The translations under genes and the position numbers were made by a program. Shown piece after piece: positions 53,601 to 63,084 of a stretch of 64,000 nucleotides of DNA; position 1 is the stretch's first letter; each line of letters begins with the position of its first letter. The notes beneath the pieces were generated by a model. That model worked only from the letters and a program-made list of their open reading frames with translations, was not told the DNA's origin and did no database searches. The stretch comes from Lanius collurio (Eukaryota; Chordata; Aves; Passeriformes; Laniidae): NCBI GenBank assembly GCA_020086605.1, contig JACBWW010000017.1:1470583-1534582 (forward strand), given 5' to 3'.

Positions 53601-56600
53601 CTCTAAACTACTTCTTGGCATCAGTGACTCCTCCTTTCTCTTTTGACTTGATAGGCTCAAAACTGGAGTGCAATGTGCAGTACTCACCTAAGTCAGTTTG
53701 TGACCCAGCTAGATCCACTTTTTGTAATTCAACAACTACCTGAAAGGTCAATATTTAACATTAATAAACAATCAATATGTACCAGATTTCAAAGTTTTTC
53801 AAGCACTTGTAATAGTAATTAATATAATAGAAATGGTAATAGCTCTAAGGGACTGTTTGGAGAGACAGGTCCAACATTACAATGATTACAGGGAGATTCT
53901 CTCTTCCCTGTGTCTGCAATTCTAAAAACAGCTTCACGTGCCTGCTGGGTGTTCCCTGATGGAAAGCAGAATATGGAAAGCTACATTCTACACTTAATTG
54001 CTAGTTGGCATCTTGTTGGTTTGGTCAGTCACAAAAAACCCCTCATTAAACAAGGAATTGTAACACATTCCCTGTGCTTTCCACTACACATGAAATAAAA
54101 AGGGTAGATCATTTGGCTTGAATCTGTTGCTACTAAAGTTACTATAGTAACTAAAGTTAGGGCTTTAAGGAACTTCATTACTGGCACAGAGGTGAAATAC
54201 TTTTATGTCTTATTATTCACAGGTCCAGCAGCTGGGCCAAAGCTGCATCAGGAAAAAAGCCACTGAAAACATGTGATAGAAAAGTTGTCAGGACAGTAAT
54301 TAATAGCAGCAAACCCGGTGCTTTCTTGATCATCATATATAAGGCAAGAAAATTTTATCCTCTGATTTTCACTTTTTCTCTCTTGAATATTTGTTTTATA
54401 TAAATTATGAATTTGATTTATCCCCTACATTCAGTACAGTCTCTGACACCACTGTGATTCTGAAATAAAGCAGGGAGGTGAAAGTGGACTGAGGATTATT
54501 AATCAACTAATAGAAATACATTCACATATTTTTATGAAGCAAAACTACTGATTGCCTTTTTTCATTAATTTATGTACCTGTTAATACTTTTGCCAAAAGA
54601 TAACATTAGGGAGTCAGATCAAAACTTTTAAGGAGAATTCCAACAGAATGGTTAGTGTTGCTGTACTTTTCAGGGAGGTGGTTCTCATCAGAAATTTTGA
54701 ATTTGGGTTGCTATATTTGAAGTGTTTTATTATGAATTATACTGTCTCTTTTCATACATGTATTACTCACCCACATATTAAGGATTCCATTTTCATCCAT
54801 TGAAGCTATCTGAAATGGAGGGCCTGACATTTCTAAGGAAGGAATGGCAATAATTTATATTCATACACTGACCCTCCTCCTGAACAATATCAAAGGATTT
54901 GAAACATTTCCTACATTAATACACCCTCTGAAACTTCTAAAATCCTCTCAGCTGCATAAAAACGCAAAGTGCCCTAATTCTACTGAAGGGGAAAAAAGGC
55001 ATGAAACTTTCTTTACTGACAGGGTGGTCAAATATTGGAGCAGGCTTCCTAGAGAGGTGGTCAATGCTCCAACCCTGTCAGTGTTTAGGAGGTGTTTGGA
55101 CAATGCCCTTAACAACCTGTTTTAACTTGGTCAGCCCTGAATCGATCAGGCAGTTGGACTGGATGATCCTTGTATGTCCCTTCCAACTCAGTCTCTTCTA
55201 TATCTCTATTCCAGTATGTGCAGTTTGTCCTACTACAAAAGCAGATGATCTCTGGCTGCATCTTTTGTAAACATCTGGTTTCTGCATGGACTTTGGTAGG
55301 GAACATGTTGCAGTGAGCCATAGCCCCAGCCAGGGTGTCCTGGACCCTGCTGGACAAGAGGTCCAGTGGTTTGGCTCTCATTGAGCCCAGGAACATTAAG
55401 ATGGCTCCCTGCACAAACACAGACACCCCCAGGCTGGCTGGTGGCAAAGATGTGACAGCCTGGTCTGCAACGGCCACCGCTGTGCCCTCCCTTAGTTCTG
55501 TCACTGTTCTGAGCTCATCCTCTCCCCTGCCTCTCTCCCCCGTGGTTGTGTGTACCCCACCTCTGTTACACCCCGTCTGTGGTGCTGTGGTGCTGTTGGT
55601 TGGTTGATGTTTGCTCTGCCCTGAGCAGTGGGGTACAAATCCCCCTGTCAAAGGGTGCTCCTGCCTCTTCCTGGCCCCCCTTCCCAGCCCCAATAACCTC
55701 ATTCCTGTTTCCCCAAGAACAGTCCCTCGTTCCTTCGTCCCTCTGTGCCCCTTCCCCACCGGTGGCTGAGGCGAGCCCTGCCCGGACCTCGCCCGGCCTC
55801 CCGCACTCCCTCTGCACCTCCCCCTGCCGGGGCAGCAGGCGAGGCCATTGCCCAGTGCCCGGCCCTGAGCTGGCCACTCGGCCAGCACCACAGGAGCATA
55901 AAGTGAACCAGATGAAATCTTGTAAAACCTGCAATATGCAGCACACTTCTTCAAACCACTGTGGATTTCAAAGTACAAATCTGCAGTGGAAGTGATAATG
56001 TCTTCCCTAGCACACTGTCTGAGAATTTAAGGATGTGAGGATTGGAGTTTCCTTGCAAAGGTTGGTCATAAAAAAAACCAGGCAAAAGGCACAGGAAAAC
56101 CACCAGTTTCAAATCACAGCCACACATTTCAAGTGCTTTCAGATATGAGCAAGTAGCTCCACTGACTCAGACAGGGATTTTTTTTGGACATTAGAGAAGC
56201 ACTAAGATTCTTTAAAAGGCAGTTTTTGAGTGATAACTTGTTTTATCATGGGAATATTGTCTGGAAAAAAGACATTGTAACAAGCACGCACCCACATCTG
56301 ATGTGATGCTGCACTGAATGCACATTACATAAAAAGGAGAGCAGAAAACAAACATGAATGTGGCATGGAATTCATATTATAAACAACTAAACATGCAGAC
56401 TGGGATTATAAACTGGAGTTTGGCTATGATGTATTTGCTTCAATAGATACCTAAAGAAATACTCAGATGTATTGATGCTTAGAAGAGCAGCTTACATACC
56501 CTCCTGATAAGAGAGGCTTGAGAGCCCATAACTGTGGTCACTGCTGAGAGAAGTTGAGACAGGTTCCACTGCCAGTATAGGAGAGGTGTGGTTTACTGAG

Positions 56601-59600
56601 TTCAGAATGCCATCTGTAATTAAGAATAATGAAAGTTAAACACAGTACTTTCCACAAAAAACAACAACAAAACCTTAATCACTTTTCAGTTTATGGGAGA
56701 ATGATGATTACAAAGAAAGAATGGTAAATAATGAACTTCGCACAAGTCTCAAATACAATACTGTAAACTGCTTCCTAAATTAACAAACTACTACTAGATA
56801 AATCAGTATTTCAGCATTTCTATTCACTTCTCATTTTCCAAATGACTGATGCACCCTTTATCTGTACCAGATATTTCATTAAAATCTGCCACTTCAGGGT
56901 TACCATGGAAAGAATTACGATTATTTCAAGCTGATAAACAACAGGAGTAATCACTGTTTACTATAAGAGAAGACAAAAATGAAGAAAAATTACTCTTAGT
57001 AGAAAGTATCCTGAAAAATCCTGAAACAAAGAATTCACAAGAAAATATGTATTGACCCTTTAATAGCATCTGAAGGCAAATGTGTGTTTAGAGTAATTTC
57101 AATGTGTGTTCTTTGTCAGATACTCATGTTTTCTTGCCCTGTGCAGGGAACTTAATCTCCTTTAAGACTGAAGGCATTAAAGCTTCCTAAGTGTCCAGCA
57201 TTAAACCTGCCTGCTTACGTAAGAAACTAAATTAACTATACACATACATTTGACTCCCAGTGTACAACACAAGACCAAACATCTTTGATCTATTAAGAAA
57301 ATTTAAAGTCTATCACCTACAAATTACTGTTTACTTTTACATGGCTGCTGCAATTAGAAATACTTGTGAAGAAAAGACAATTTTGTGAATGTGTGTAGTG
57401 GGGTGTTTTAGAAAAATAACAGTACCACAGCCAAAGTTAAATAAGAAAATCATAGAATGTTTTGGATTGGAAGGGAACTTAAAGATCATCCTGATCCTAC
57501 CCCCTGCCATGGGCAGGGACACCTTCCACTGGACCAGGCTGCTCAGAGCCCCATCCAGCCTGGCCTTGGACACTTCCAGGGGTGGGGCACCCACAGCTTC
57601 TCTGGACAATCTGGGCCAGAGCCTCACCACTCTCATAGGAAAAAATGTCTTCCTAATAACTAACCTAAGGCTACTCTCCTTCAGATTATGGTCATTTCTC
57701 CTTGTCCTATCACTACATGGACCTGTGAAATCATAGCACCTGCACAAACACACAAAAAGGGAAAAAGACATAAAGAAGGAGTTGTTTTGAAATAATACAA
57801 TTATTTAAAAAATAATTGCTATATGTTATTCTTCACTCTAGGATAACTTGCATGAATATTACAGAAACATCAAGACTTAGGTGACAATTTCACAGTGCAC
57901 AAATGACTAACCAGGATGCACAGATACTCACCTGTGGAAAATGTGGGAACTCTAAATGCCCACTCAGTTTCATTGATCATCATACAAGGGTGCATTCTTG
58001 AGTCCTCTCGAAGATCCCACACCAACAACGAACCATCGACTGTTCCAGCAAAAACTAATGTTGCTTTACTGGGACTAAAGCAGCAACACATCACCTGTTA
58101 ACCAGTAAAAACATGCAGGGTTGGTATAATGATAAAGGTCAATGATTTGATGAGCCTGAAATAAGTTTGTGAGCGTGTAAACCCAGAAAACAGAGATTAC
58201 ATGTGTTTGTGACAGAAGGGTAATCTATTTTAAAAGGGAAGGAGGATACAAGACTTCCAACAGGCCTTCCCTTTTCAAAACAATTGTTGTGTAATCTGCA
58301 TCTACTGCCGCAAAGCTGAAGGGGGTCACTCAGCTGTATGAGAATGATGTGTAGAGAGAAGTCTGAACAATATCTGAACCAGGTGTTTTACTTCCATTTA
58401 CTCTTCAACCATGAAATAGAGCCAAAACAACAATCAAAACAACCAACAAAACACCATGATCATCACTACAATGTAGCTCTGGAGCACAAAATAGAATGAG
58501 AATAGTGCTTGGTTCACTAGGCTCAAATGTGTTTATCAAAAGATATAGATGGTATATTTTGCAAGACAAAAAAAAAGACCCCAAGTAAAAATAAAATCTC
58601 CAAATAAAGTCTTTTAATTGATGGGCAAATAGACAATGTTATTAAAACATACCTCTGAATCACATATTAAAACTTTCTGAGGACTGGAGGGCTGCCAGAT
58701 GTTCCAAACACATATGAGGCTCTTTCTGCTCAGCAAATCAACATCTGCCTTTTCAGGCAATCCATGAACAGAAAGTAGTGCCTGCCTCTGAACTTGAGAG
58801 ACATATAAGCAGGGTATTTTTCGGTCTAAACCATCAAAAAAAAGTCAAGAAAGAAAAGAAATAAGTGAAAAAGCAAACTCACTGCAGATGGAAAAGCATA
58901 TTTAGCTGCTATAGCAACAAACAAACTAAGATGCAATTATGAAGAATATTTCTATTAACAATATGTTGCTTTTGAAGCTATACAATAAAAAAGGAGGGAC
59001 TAAAGAATGCATCCAAAATACTAAAAGTAGAAAGCAAAAAGGAAGAGAGCCAGGAAATTAATAGAATAATTATTCTGGGCATAAGCAAGCCAATCTGATC
59101 TGATGTCAGTATATATACTGAAAATTAAACTGAGTCTCAAAGAGGAAACAGCACAGGCCAGGCTTTTTTTGTTTCATCTCATGTGTTCATGTTAGATGAC
59201 GTAGGGTTCTCTTATAACAGGCCTTCCTAACACAATTACAGATGCTCTATTTTTCACTTTTCATCTGAACAGCTACTGTTAATATGGAGAAGCTATAATT
59301 GCTTTTTAGGCTACAGTGTCCCTTTTCAATAACCTGCCTTTATTTGTAACTTTGGCCCTACTGCATAAATAGCCCAAACAAAATTACACCCCTTGGGATG
59401 GCCCTTCAACAATAGGGACAAGAAATTACACACATCATGTTAATTGCTGGCTTTTCTAGTAAGAATAGATGGAATATATTTCTTGTAAGATGCTCTGACG
59501 TTCCCTATGTGAAACCAATCTGCACAGAGTTCCAGCAAGATGAGTGCAATTAAAAGAAAAGTGAGGTTTACATCATCTGAATATCCTGATATGTGCTGTT

Positions 59601-62600
59601 TGCACAGTAATGACAAAAAACATGGTAGTTTGCATAAGAAGGAAGAGTTCACTCTGTACACTAAAAGGTGTAAAGTAAAGTTCCCTTACCATGGAGGAAT
59701 GGCTGGTTAGTATTTAACTGGAAACAGCTATCACTAATAGACAGACTGGTTTGTTGAGATCTTTGTTTCCTGGGTTGTGTTGCAACTTGATCTTCCTCTA
59801 GCAAAACAGCAATCACCTTTCAAACATAATTACATTTATAGAAATAAAAGGGTCATCTTATCTTTCAGCTTTGCTATTTGCAGCTTTCTAAAGTTATGCA
59901 GATTAATTTCATAAGCCTTTATCAACTGTCTTCTTAATTTTCTAACTTTGCAAATACAGCTTTACAGACATAAAAGTTGCACAGCTCTGATTCCATTCCT
60001 TTGCAGAGAGATTATTCTCTTTGATAACAAGTATTACTTAAGTAATTTATTAACATTAGTCAGAACAAGAACTGTAAGTTATCTCTCACATTGTATACTT
60101 ATGCACACAGCTCATAAGGGATATTAAGTGTACCTGGCAAGCAGATCGGAGAAAATTTGCTAATCTTTGAGAATCAATTTTAGGTGCTGGAACTCCATTC
60201 AATGATGTATCCTGCTTGTCTATGGGACCTATGAAAAACAGAAAAATAAAAACTAATCTTGAAAAAGGGAATCAGTTAAGAAAAGCATAAGGAGAATTTA
60301 ATTTTTAAGGAAGAGGAGAATGACAGGAATCAACAGCGTTAAAGAACAAGATCTCTTGGAGACTCATTTTTGCTGCCAACAGAAACATCAAGCCAGAAGG
60401 AAAAACTATTTCTGCCACTTATTTTTCATACCCTCCACATGAGGAATCAGAGTGCCTATGTCAGCTTGCTGTCAGTGCAGCTGGCCACTCTCACAAGTAA
60501 TGGATACCAAAGAGAAAGTTCACATGACGTGCACCCATCCATAAGTGAATAAGACTAAAATCTTCTTCACCTCCAGATGCAAGAGCACTTTCTCCTGGGT
60601 GCTGTGTCCATTTCTCCAATGTCTCAACTTCCTCTGTCTGAATGTCTCTATCAAGATTGTCCTCGTTACACTGAACATATGCCTAAAGTAGAAAGAAAAA
60701 AGTGATCATCAGTATATGGGTTACACAGCTAAGAATGACAGCACATAACTCAATAGAACTTAGTAATTTTAAAACTGAAATTTGAAGCTCAAACTTTTCT
60801 GTTTGCAAATTCACACCTGAGCATCACACTGTCACTATTTTGTGCATGCACATTTTACCACATTTCACACCAGAGTGCTAAATAAATAATATTGCAAAAA
60901 TACAGAATGTCTTCCATGATGTGTAAACACCAAACCCAGCATATTTGAGGACAGTGAGCCACAGACAGACAGAAAGTCTTTTGAAAATGGGGAGGAAAAT
61001 GAGAATCCTCTTCTAATACAGAAAGGAAATGGCCTGTCTGGCCAAAAGTTTCGAGATCATTGCTTTATAGTAATTGAGGTTTAGAGATGAATATTATTAA
61101 TTTATTACTTTATATTTTCCAGAAGGAGGATCAGCACTTTGAAGATTTAAATGTTTGTTACGCACCTGCTTAGTGTTCATTTTACCAAAATTTCTGATAT
61201 ACATGTCATATTCATTGACAGGGGGCAAATCCAGTAATGAAAAACTAACTGAGAAATCCAGGTCAATCAGTGGCAGAAGTTCTGAACTCCGTTTTCTTTA
61301 GGATGAATTACAAGAGAGAAACACAAAAATGGTTAAGACCAAGCATTTGGTATTCCTAAAGAATGACAACCTGATGTTGTATAGTACTAGAGATCTAAGA
61401 ATTCTTTAATCTATGTGAATTGAAGTTGTGTCAATGTTAATTAGCAGATAAAAATATATCAATAGAAGTACATACAATACTGTTATGAGTTCTCATTTAA
61501 TGTTATGCTGAGATAATGATATTTGAAAATGCAATACTAATTGCAAATGGCAAACTTAACATGGTTTTTCACAAAAGCCAAACTACCAAAATCCCAGCAG
61601 ATCATCTTGCCTAAGTATACCAAAGCTATTCTGTGAGATAACAGATTAATGTGTTTTTTTTCTTTTGTTAGGACAGTGGAAAATTCTCCTAAATTCATTT
61701 TATTAACTCACATCACTCCTATGTGTACATGCTTTATAAAGACCTTCTGTAACATCCTAGCTTTGTTAGACATATGCAATAAACTGAACTTGTACCTCTT
61801 TACTAAGGAAACAAACAACATTAGCAGCAATGCTAAAATACATTTTAAATATATACATGAAATTAATTTACTGCAGATTCATAACCTGTGGACATGGATG
61901 CTGACCTCTTGGCCTAACACGAGGCCTCAAAAAAAATCATCATTTACTGGACAGCTGGACTTAGCCTAAATTGTATGGAAATGAGTACTCCAGATTGAGG
62001 AAGATGTGCATTTTTCCCCTTGCCTTTTTTTGCCTGGAGTAAGATTAGCATACTGTACAGGATTTGAGATAGTTGAGTCTCTTTGTCCTATGAAATGTCA
62101 AATCTTTCTAAATTTCCCTGTTGGAATTATAAAATATAACTCAACTGTCTTATCCATCTTCCCTCAATACTTTTATTTTCTGCCTACCTTAATTTTTTCA
62201 TTTTTCCTCACAAATAAATCTATACTTTGATTCTTAATTGGAAAACCAGTCTACCTTCATATACTGCATCTTACTTTGTCAACTAAGAAACCATGATATT
62301 ACTTATCATCATCAGCTACTAAGAAATTCTTATCATTCCACTTGTATGGACGTGTGGATAATGACAAGACTGACAGTTTTTGTCACAATTCAGACAACTA
62401 TCTATCTGTTTTAATGCCATAAAGCTGTTGAGACATTTCATTTTAAGAGTGAACTGCTTGAATTACATAGAGATGTCTGCTTACAAGTCAATTGCAGGCT
62501 CTTATAGTAGTGCAGTCTTTGGCAATGAGACAATTTTTGCAGTCTCCCTTTCTCTCTCTTGCACTTGCAGGTTTTTTTAGTGTACTTAAATTGATACATA

Positions 62601-63084
62601 AATACAAACCAGATACAATTATGCATCTATAGCACTTCCACAATAAACAGTCTTGCAGATGCATACTCTAGTTCTTGCTCTTTAGTACTTTAAGTCAATA
62701 TCTAATCAAGTGACTGAAGCATTATAGAAAGAAATTTCAACCTTGGCAACTCATTCTGTAATAAAATAATGCACAGAAACTGATATATAGATACAATTCT
62801 CTTTTAAATGACATGTAGCAATTATAAATTATATTCACTTAAGAATTAATTATTGCTAGTTAAAAAAATACTTGATTCCATAAAGCTCAAGTTTCTAAAC
62901 TTCACCTATTTCAAATATAATGAAAACTGCATTTCACATAGTGAGCTACCATTTTCTGTGGATTGTTTAAAATACACTTACTTCTGCTTACTGGCCATAC
63001 TTTGGCTGCTTTGTCGTTGGCTTGCCATTTGGAAATCCATGAATATTCCACAAAAAGAGCTTCTGACAGAAGAATCTTTCCTTT
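50501..63084 (-). CDS. DYNC2I1: DYNC2I1 (WDR60), dynein-2 intermediate chain 1, 3' part of gene, fifteen exons
   Basis: Subunit of cytoplasmic dynein-2, the retrograde motor of intraflagellar transport in cilia. WDR60 pairs with WDR34, binds the heavy chain through its WD propeller and holds light chains through its N-terminal linker (family knowledge). Fifteen exons (63084-62982, 61295-61166, 60682-60571, 60228-60134, 59816-59690, 58825-58653, 58094-57932, 56613-56500, 54832-54771, 53739-53688, 52520-52460, 52210-52114, 51876-51745, 51451-51228, 50672-50501) join with GT-AG borders and matching phases into one frame of 604 residues plus TAG. Residues 1-190 form a polar linker; the rest shows WD-type strands, including [35 protein letters not shown] and [10 protein letters not shown]. 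The human protein is about 1,066 residues, so roughly the N-terminal 45% lies right of the window. No disabling change was seen. Confidence 0.93.
51228..51451 (-). CDS. DYNC2I1: DYNC2I1 exon: two WD strands
   Basis: A 224-nt exon after ATGGCATAG; donor GTAAGTG. It encodes [18 protein letters not shown], then [18 protein letters not shown] and [17 protein letters not shown], the clearest WD repeats of the gene. It ends in TIPSE and two bases of Lys. Confidence 0.95.
51545..51621 (+). mobile_element. CR1 3' tail in a short DYNC2I1 intron
   Basis: Contains ggactggacttgatgatctt-like sequence and two attctatgattctat-type end repeats. It is antisense to DYNC2I1 and fills about a quarter of the 293-bp intron 51452-51744. 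Confidence 0.82.
51745..51876 (-). CDS. DYNC2I1: DYNC2I1 exon: WD repeat
   Basis: A 132-nt phase 0-0 exon after TGTTCATAG; donor GTATGAA. It encodes [35 protein letters not shown] and [10 protein letters not shown] short 293-bp intron containing a CR1 tail follows. Confidence 0.92.
52114..52210 (-). CDS. DYNC2I1: DYNC2I1 exon: WD strand
   Basis: A 97-nt exon after ATTTTCCTCAG; donor GTGAGTA. It encodes [18 protein letters not shown] then [14 protein letters not shown], a typical propeller strand that continues as GLVGHG in the next exon. Confidence 0.91.
52460..52520 (-). CDS. DYNC2I1: DYNC2I1 exon
   Basis: A 61-nt exon after TTAATTTTAG; donor GTAAGAA. It encodes [19 protein letters not shown] with split Gly and Ser codons at its edges. 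Confidence 0.89.
52521..53687 (-). other. DYNC2I1: DYNC2I1 intron, nothing further seen
   Basis: AT-rich intron with no exon-like open stretch flanked by usable splice sites in the required phase. T-rich and A-rich runs only. Confidence 0.7.
53688..53739 (-). CDS. DYNC2I1: DYNC2I1 exon
   Basis: A 52-nt exon after GACCTTTCAG; donor GTGAGTA. It encodes [17 protein letters not shown] and one base of Gly, continuing directly from the WD strand in the previous exon. Confidence 0.9.
53740..54770 (-). other. DYNC2I1: DYNC2I1 intron, nothing further seen
   Basis: About 1 kb of AT-rich sequence. No mobile element or exon recognised. Confidence 0.7.
54771..54832 (-). CDS. DYNC2I1: DYNC2I1 exon: WD strand
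   Basis: A 62-nt exon encoding (E)[20 protein letters not shown], donor GTGAGTA. A nearer AG (CATTTCAG, exon start 54809) would also look plausible but leads to a stop after the phase-1 donor upstream. The acceptor TTCCTTAG with start 54832 keeps the frame open and was chosen for that reason. Confidence 0.88.
55000..55205 (+). mobile_element. CR1 3' end fragment in DYNC2I1 intron
   Basis: Antisense to the gene. Contains ttctttactgacagggtggt, gcttcctagagaggtggtca and ttggactggatgatccttgt, then cttccaactcag. The subfamily differs from the copies at 6 and 34 kb. It starts about 170 bp from the exon at 54832. Confidence 0.85.
55250..55910. other. GC- and CpG-rich block in DYNC2I1 intron, identity unknown
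   Basis: A sharp change from AT-rich intron to GC-rich sequence. The right half (about 55725-55885) has a dozen or so CpG pairs. It lies beside a CR1 fragment. On the minus strand a 289-codon open stretch (55978-55109) crosses both the block and the CR1, but shows no recognisable domain and is probably a by-product of composition. It could be a piece of a GC-rich endogenous retroviral LTR, an intronic CpG island or promoter, or another insertion. Confidence 0.4.
55911..56499 (-). other. DYNC2I1: DYNC2I1 intron, remainder
   Basis: AT-rich intron flank between the GC-rich block and the exon ending at 56500. Nothing recognised. Confidence 0.65.
56500..56613 (-). CDS. DYNC2I1: DYNC2I1 exon: Ser-rich loop between WD strands
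   Basis: A 114-nt exon after TTAATTACAG; donor GTATGTA. It is open only in the frame giving [17 protein letters not shown] and [20 protein letters not shown]. It ends with one base of Glu, which fixes the start of the next exon at 54832. Confidence 0.88.
57448..57735 (-). mobile_element. CR1 3' end fragment in DYNC2I1 intron
   Basis: Sense to the gene. On the plus strand it reads as the reverse of a CR1 tail: aatcatagaatgttttggat, tggaagggaacttaaagatc, ccttccactggaccaggctg and ctttccaggggtggg-like sequence. Related to the CR1 copies at 6 and 34 kb. No coding capacity. Confidence 0.9.
57932..58094 (-). CDS. DYNC2I1: DYNC2I1 exon: WD repeat
   Basis: A 163-nt exon after GGTTAACAG; donor GTGAGTA. 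It encodes [17 protein letters not shown], then the clear WD strand [14 protein letters not shown] and [17 protein letters not shown], with one base of Asp at the end. The first codon is GTG (Val), an internal residue and not a start. Confidence 0.94.
58653..58825 (-). CDS. DYNC2I1: DYNC2I1 exon: start of WD propeller
   Basis: A 173-nt exon after GATGGTTTAG; donor GTATGTT. It encodes [36 protein letters not shown] and a WD-like strand [14 protein letters not shown], ending VLICDSE in phase 0. Confidence 0.92.
59690..59816 (-). CDS. DYNC2I1: DYNC2I1 exon
   Basis: A 127-nt exon between TGTTTGAAAG and donor GTAAGGG. It encodes [35 protein letters not shown] and TNQPFLH, ending with one base of Asp. 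It leads from the linker into the propeller. Confidence 0.89.
60134..60228 (-). CDS. DYNC2I1: DYNC2I1 exon
   Basis: A 95-nt exon after TTTTTCATAG, encoding [18 protein letters not shown] then [13 protein letters not shown]. The donor GTACACT is weaker than the others in the gene, but the reading phase joins cleanly to the next exon. Confidence 0.87.
60571..60682 (-). CDS. DYNC2I1: DYNC2I1 exon with candidate light-chain motif
   Basis: A 112-nt exon after TACTTTAG; donor GTGAAGA. It encodes [20 protein letters not shown] followed by [17 protein letters not shown] and one base of Gly. The short IQT (residues 91-93 of the window polypeptide) in an acidic context resembles an LC8-type dynein light-chain anchor (inference). 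Confidence 0.9.
61166..61295 (-). CDS. DYNC2I1: DYNC2I1 exon
   Basis: A 130-nt exon between acceptor CCTAAAG and donor GTGCGTA. It encodes [20 protein letters not shown], then [19 protein letters not shown] and MNTKQ. Only one of the three frames is open through it, and that frame matches both neighbours. Confidence 0.9.
61296..62981 (-). other. DYNC2I1: DYNC2I1 intron, nothing further seen
   Basis: About 1.7 kb of AT-rich intron. No mobile element or additional exon with matching phase recognised. Confidence 0.65.
62982..63084 (-). CDS. DYNC2I1: DYNC2I1 exon (first in window)
   Basis: A 103-nt exon starting after ATATCACAG with two bases of a split codon and ending before GTAAGTG with two bases of Lys. 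It encodes [18 protein letters not shown] then [15 protein letters not shown], a polar stretch upstream of the propeller. The preceding exon was not found in 63085-64000. Confidence 0.87.

Noticed and set aside
54771..54809. Shorter version of a DYNC2I1 exon using the nearer AG
   Set aside because: With the phase-1 donor at 56500 it would shift the frame into an early stop; the exon starting at 54832 restores the frame.
55109..55978. 289-codon minus-strand open frame, the longest in the window
   Set aside because: It runs through antisense CR1 sequence and a CpG-rich block, has strong Gly/Arg bias and no recognisable domain; GC-rich DNA readily gives long chance frames.
57389..57736. Open frames on both strands near 57.4-57.7 kb
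   Set aside because: They fall inside a non-coding CR1 3' end; the protein-like text is that of retrotransposon tails.
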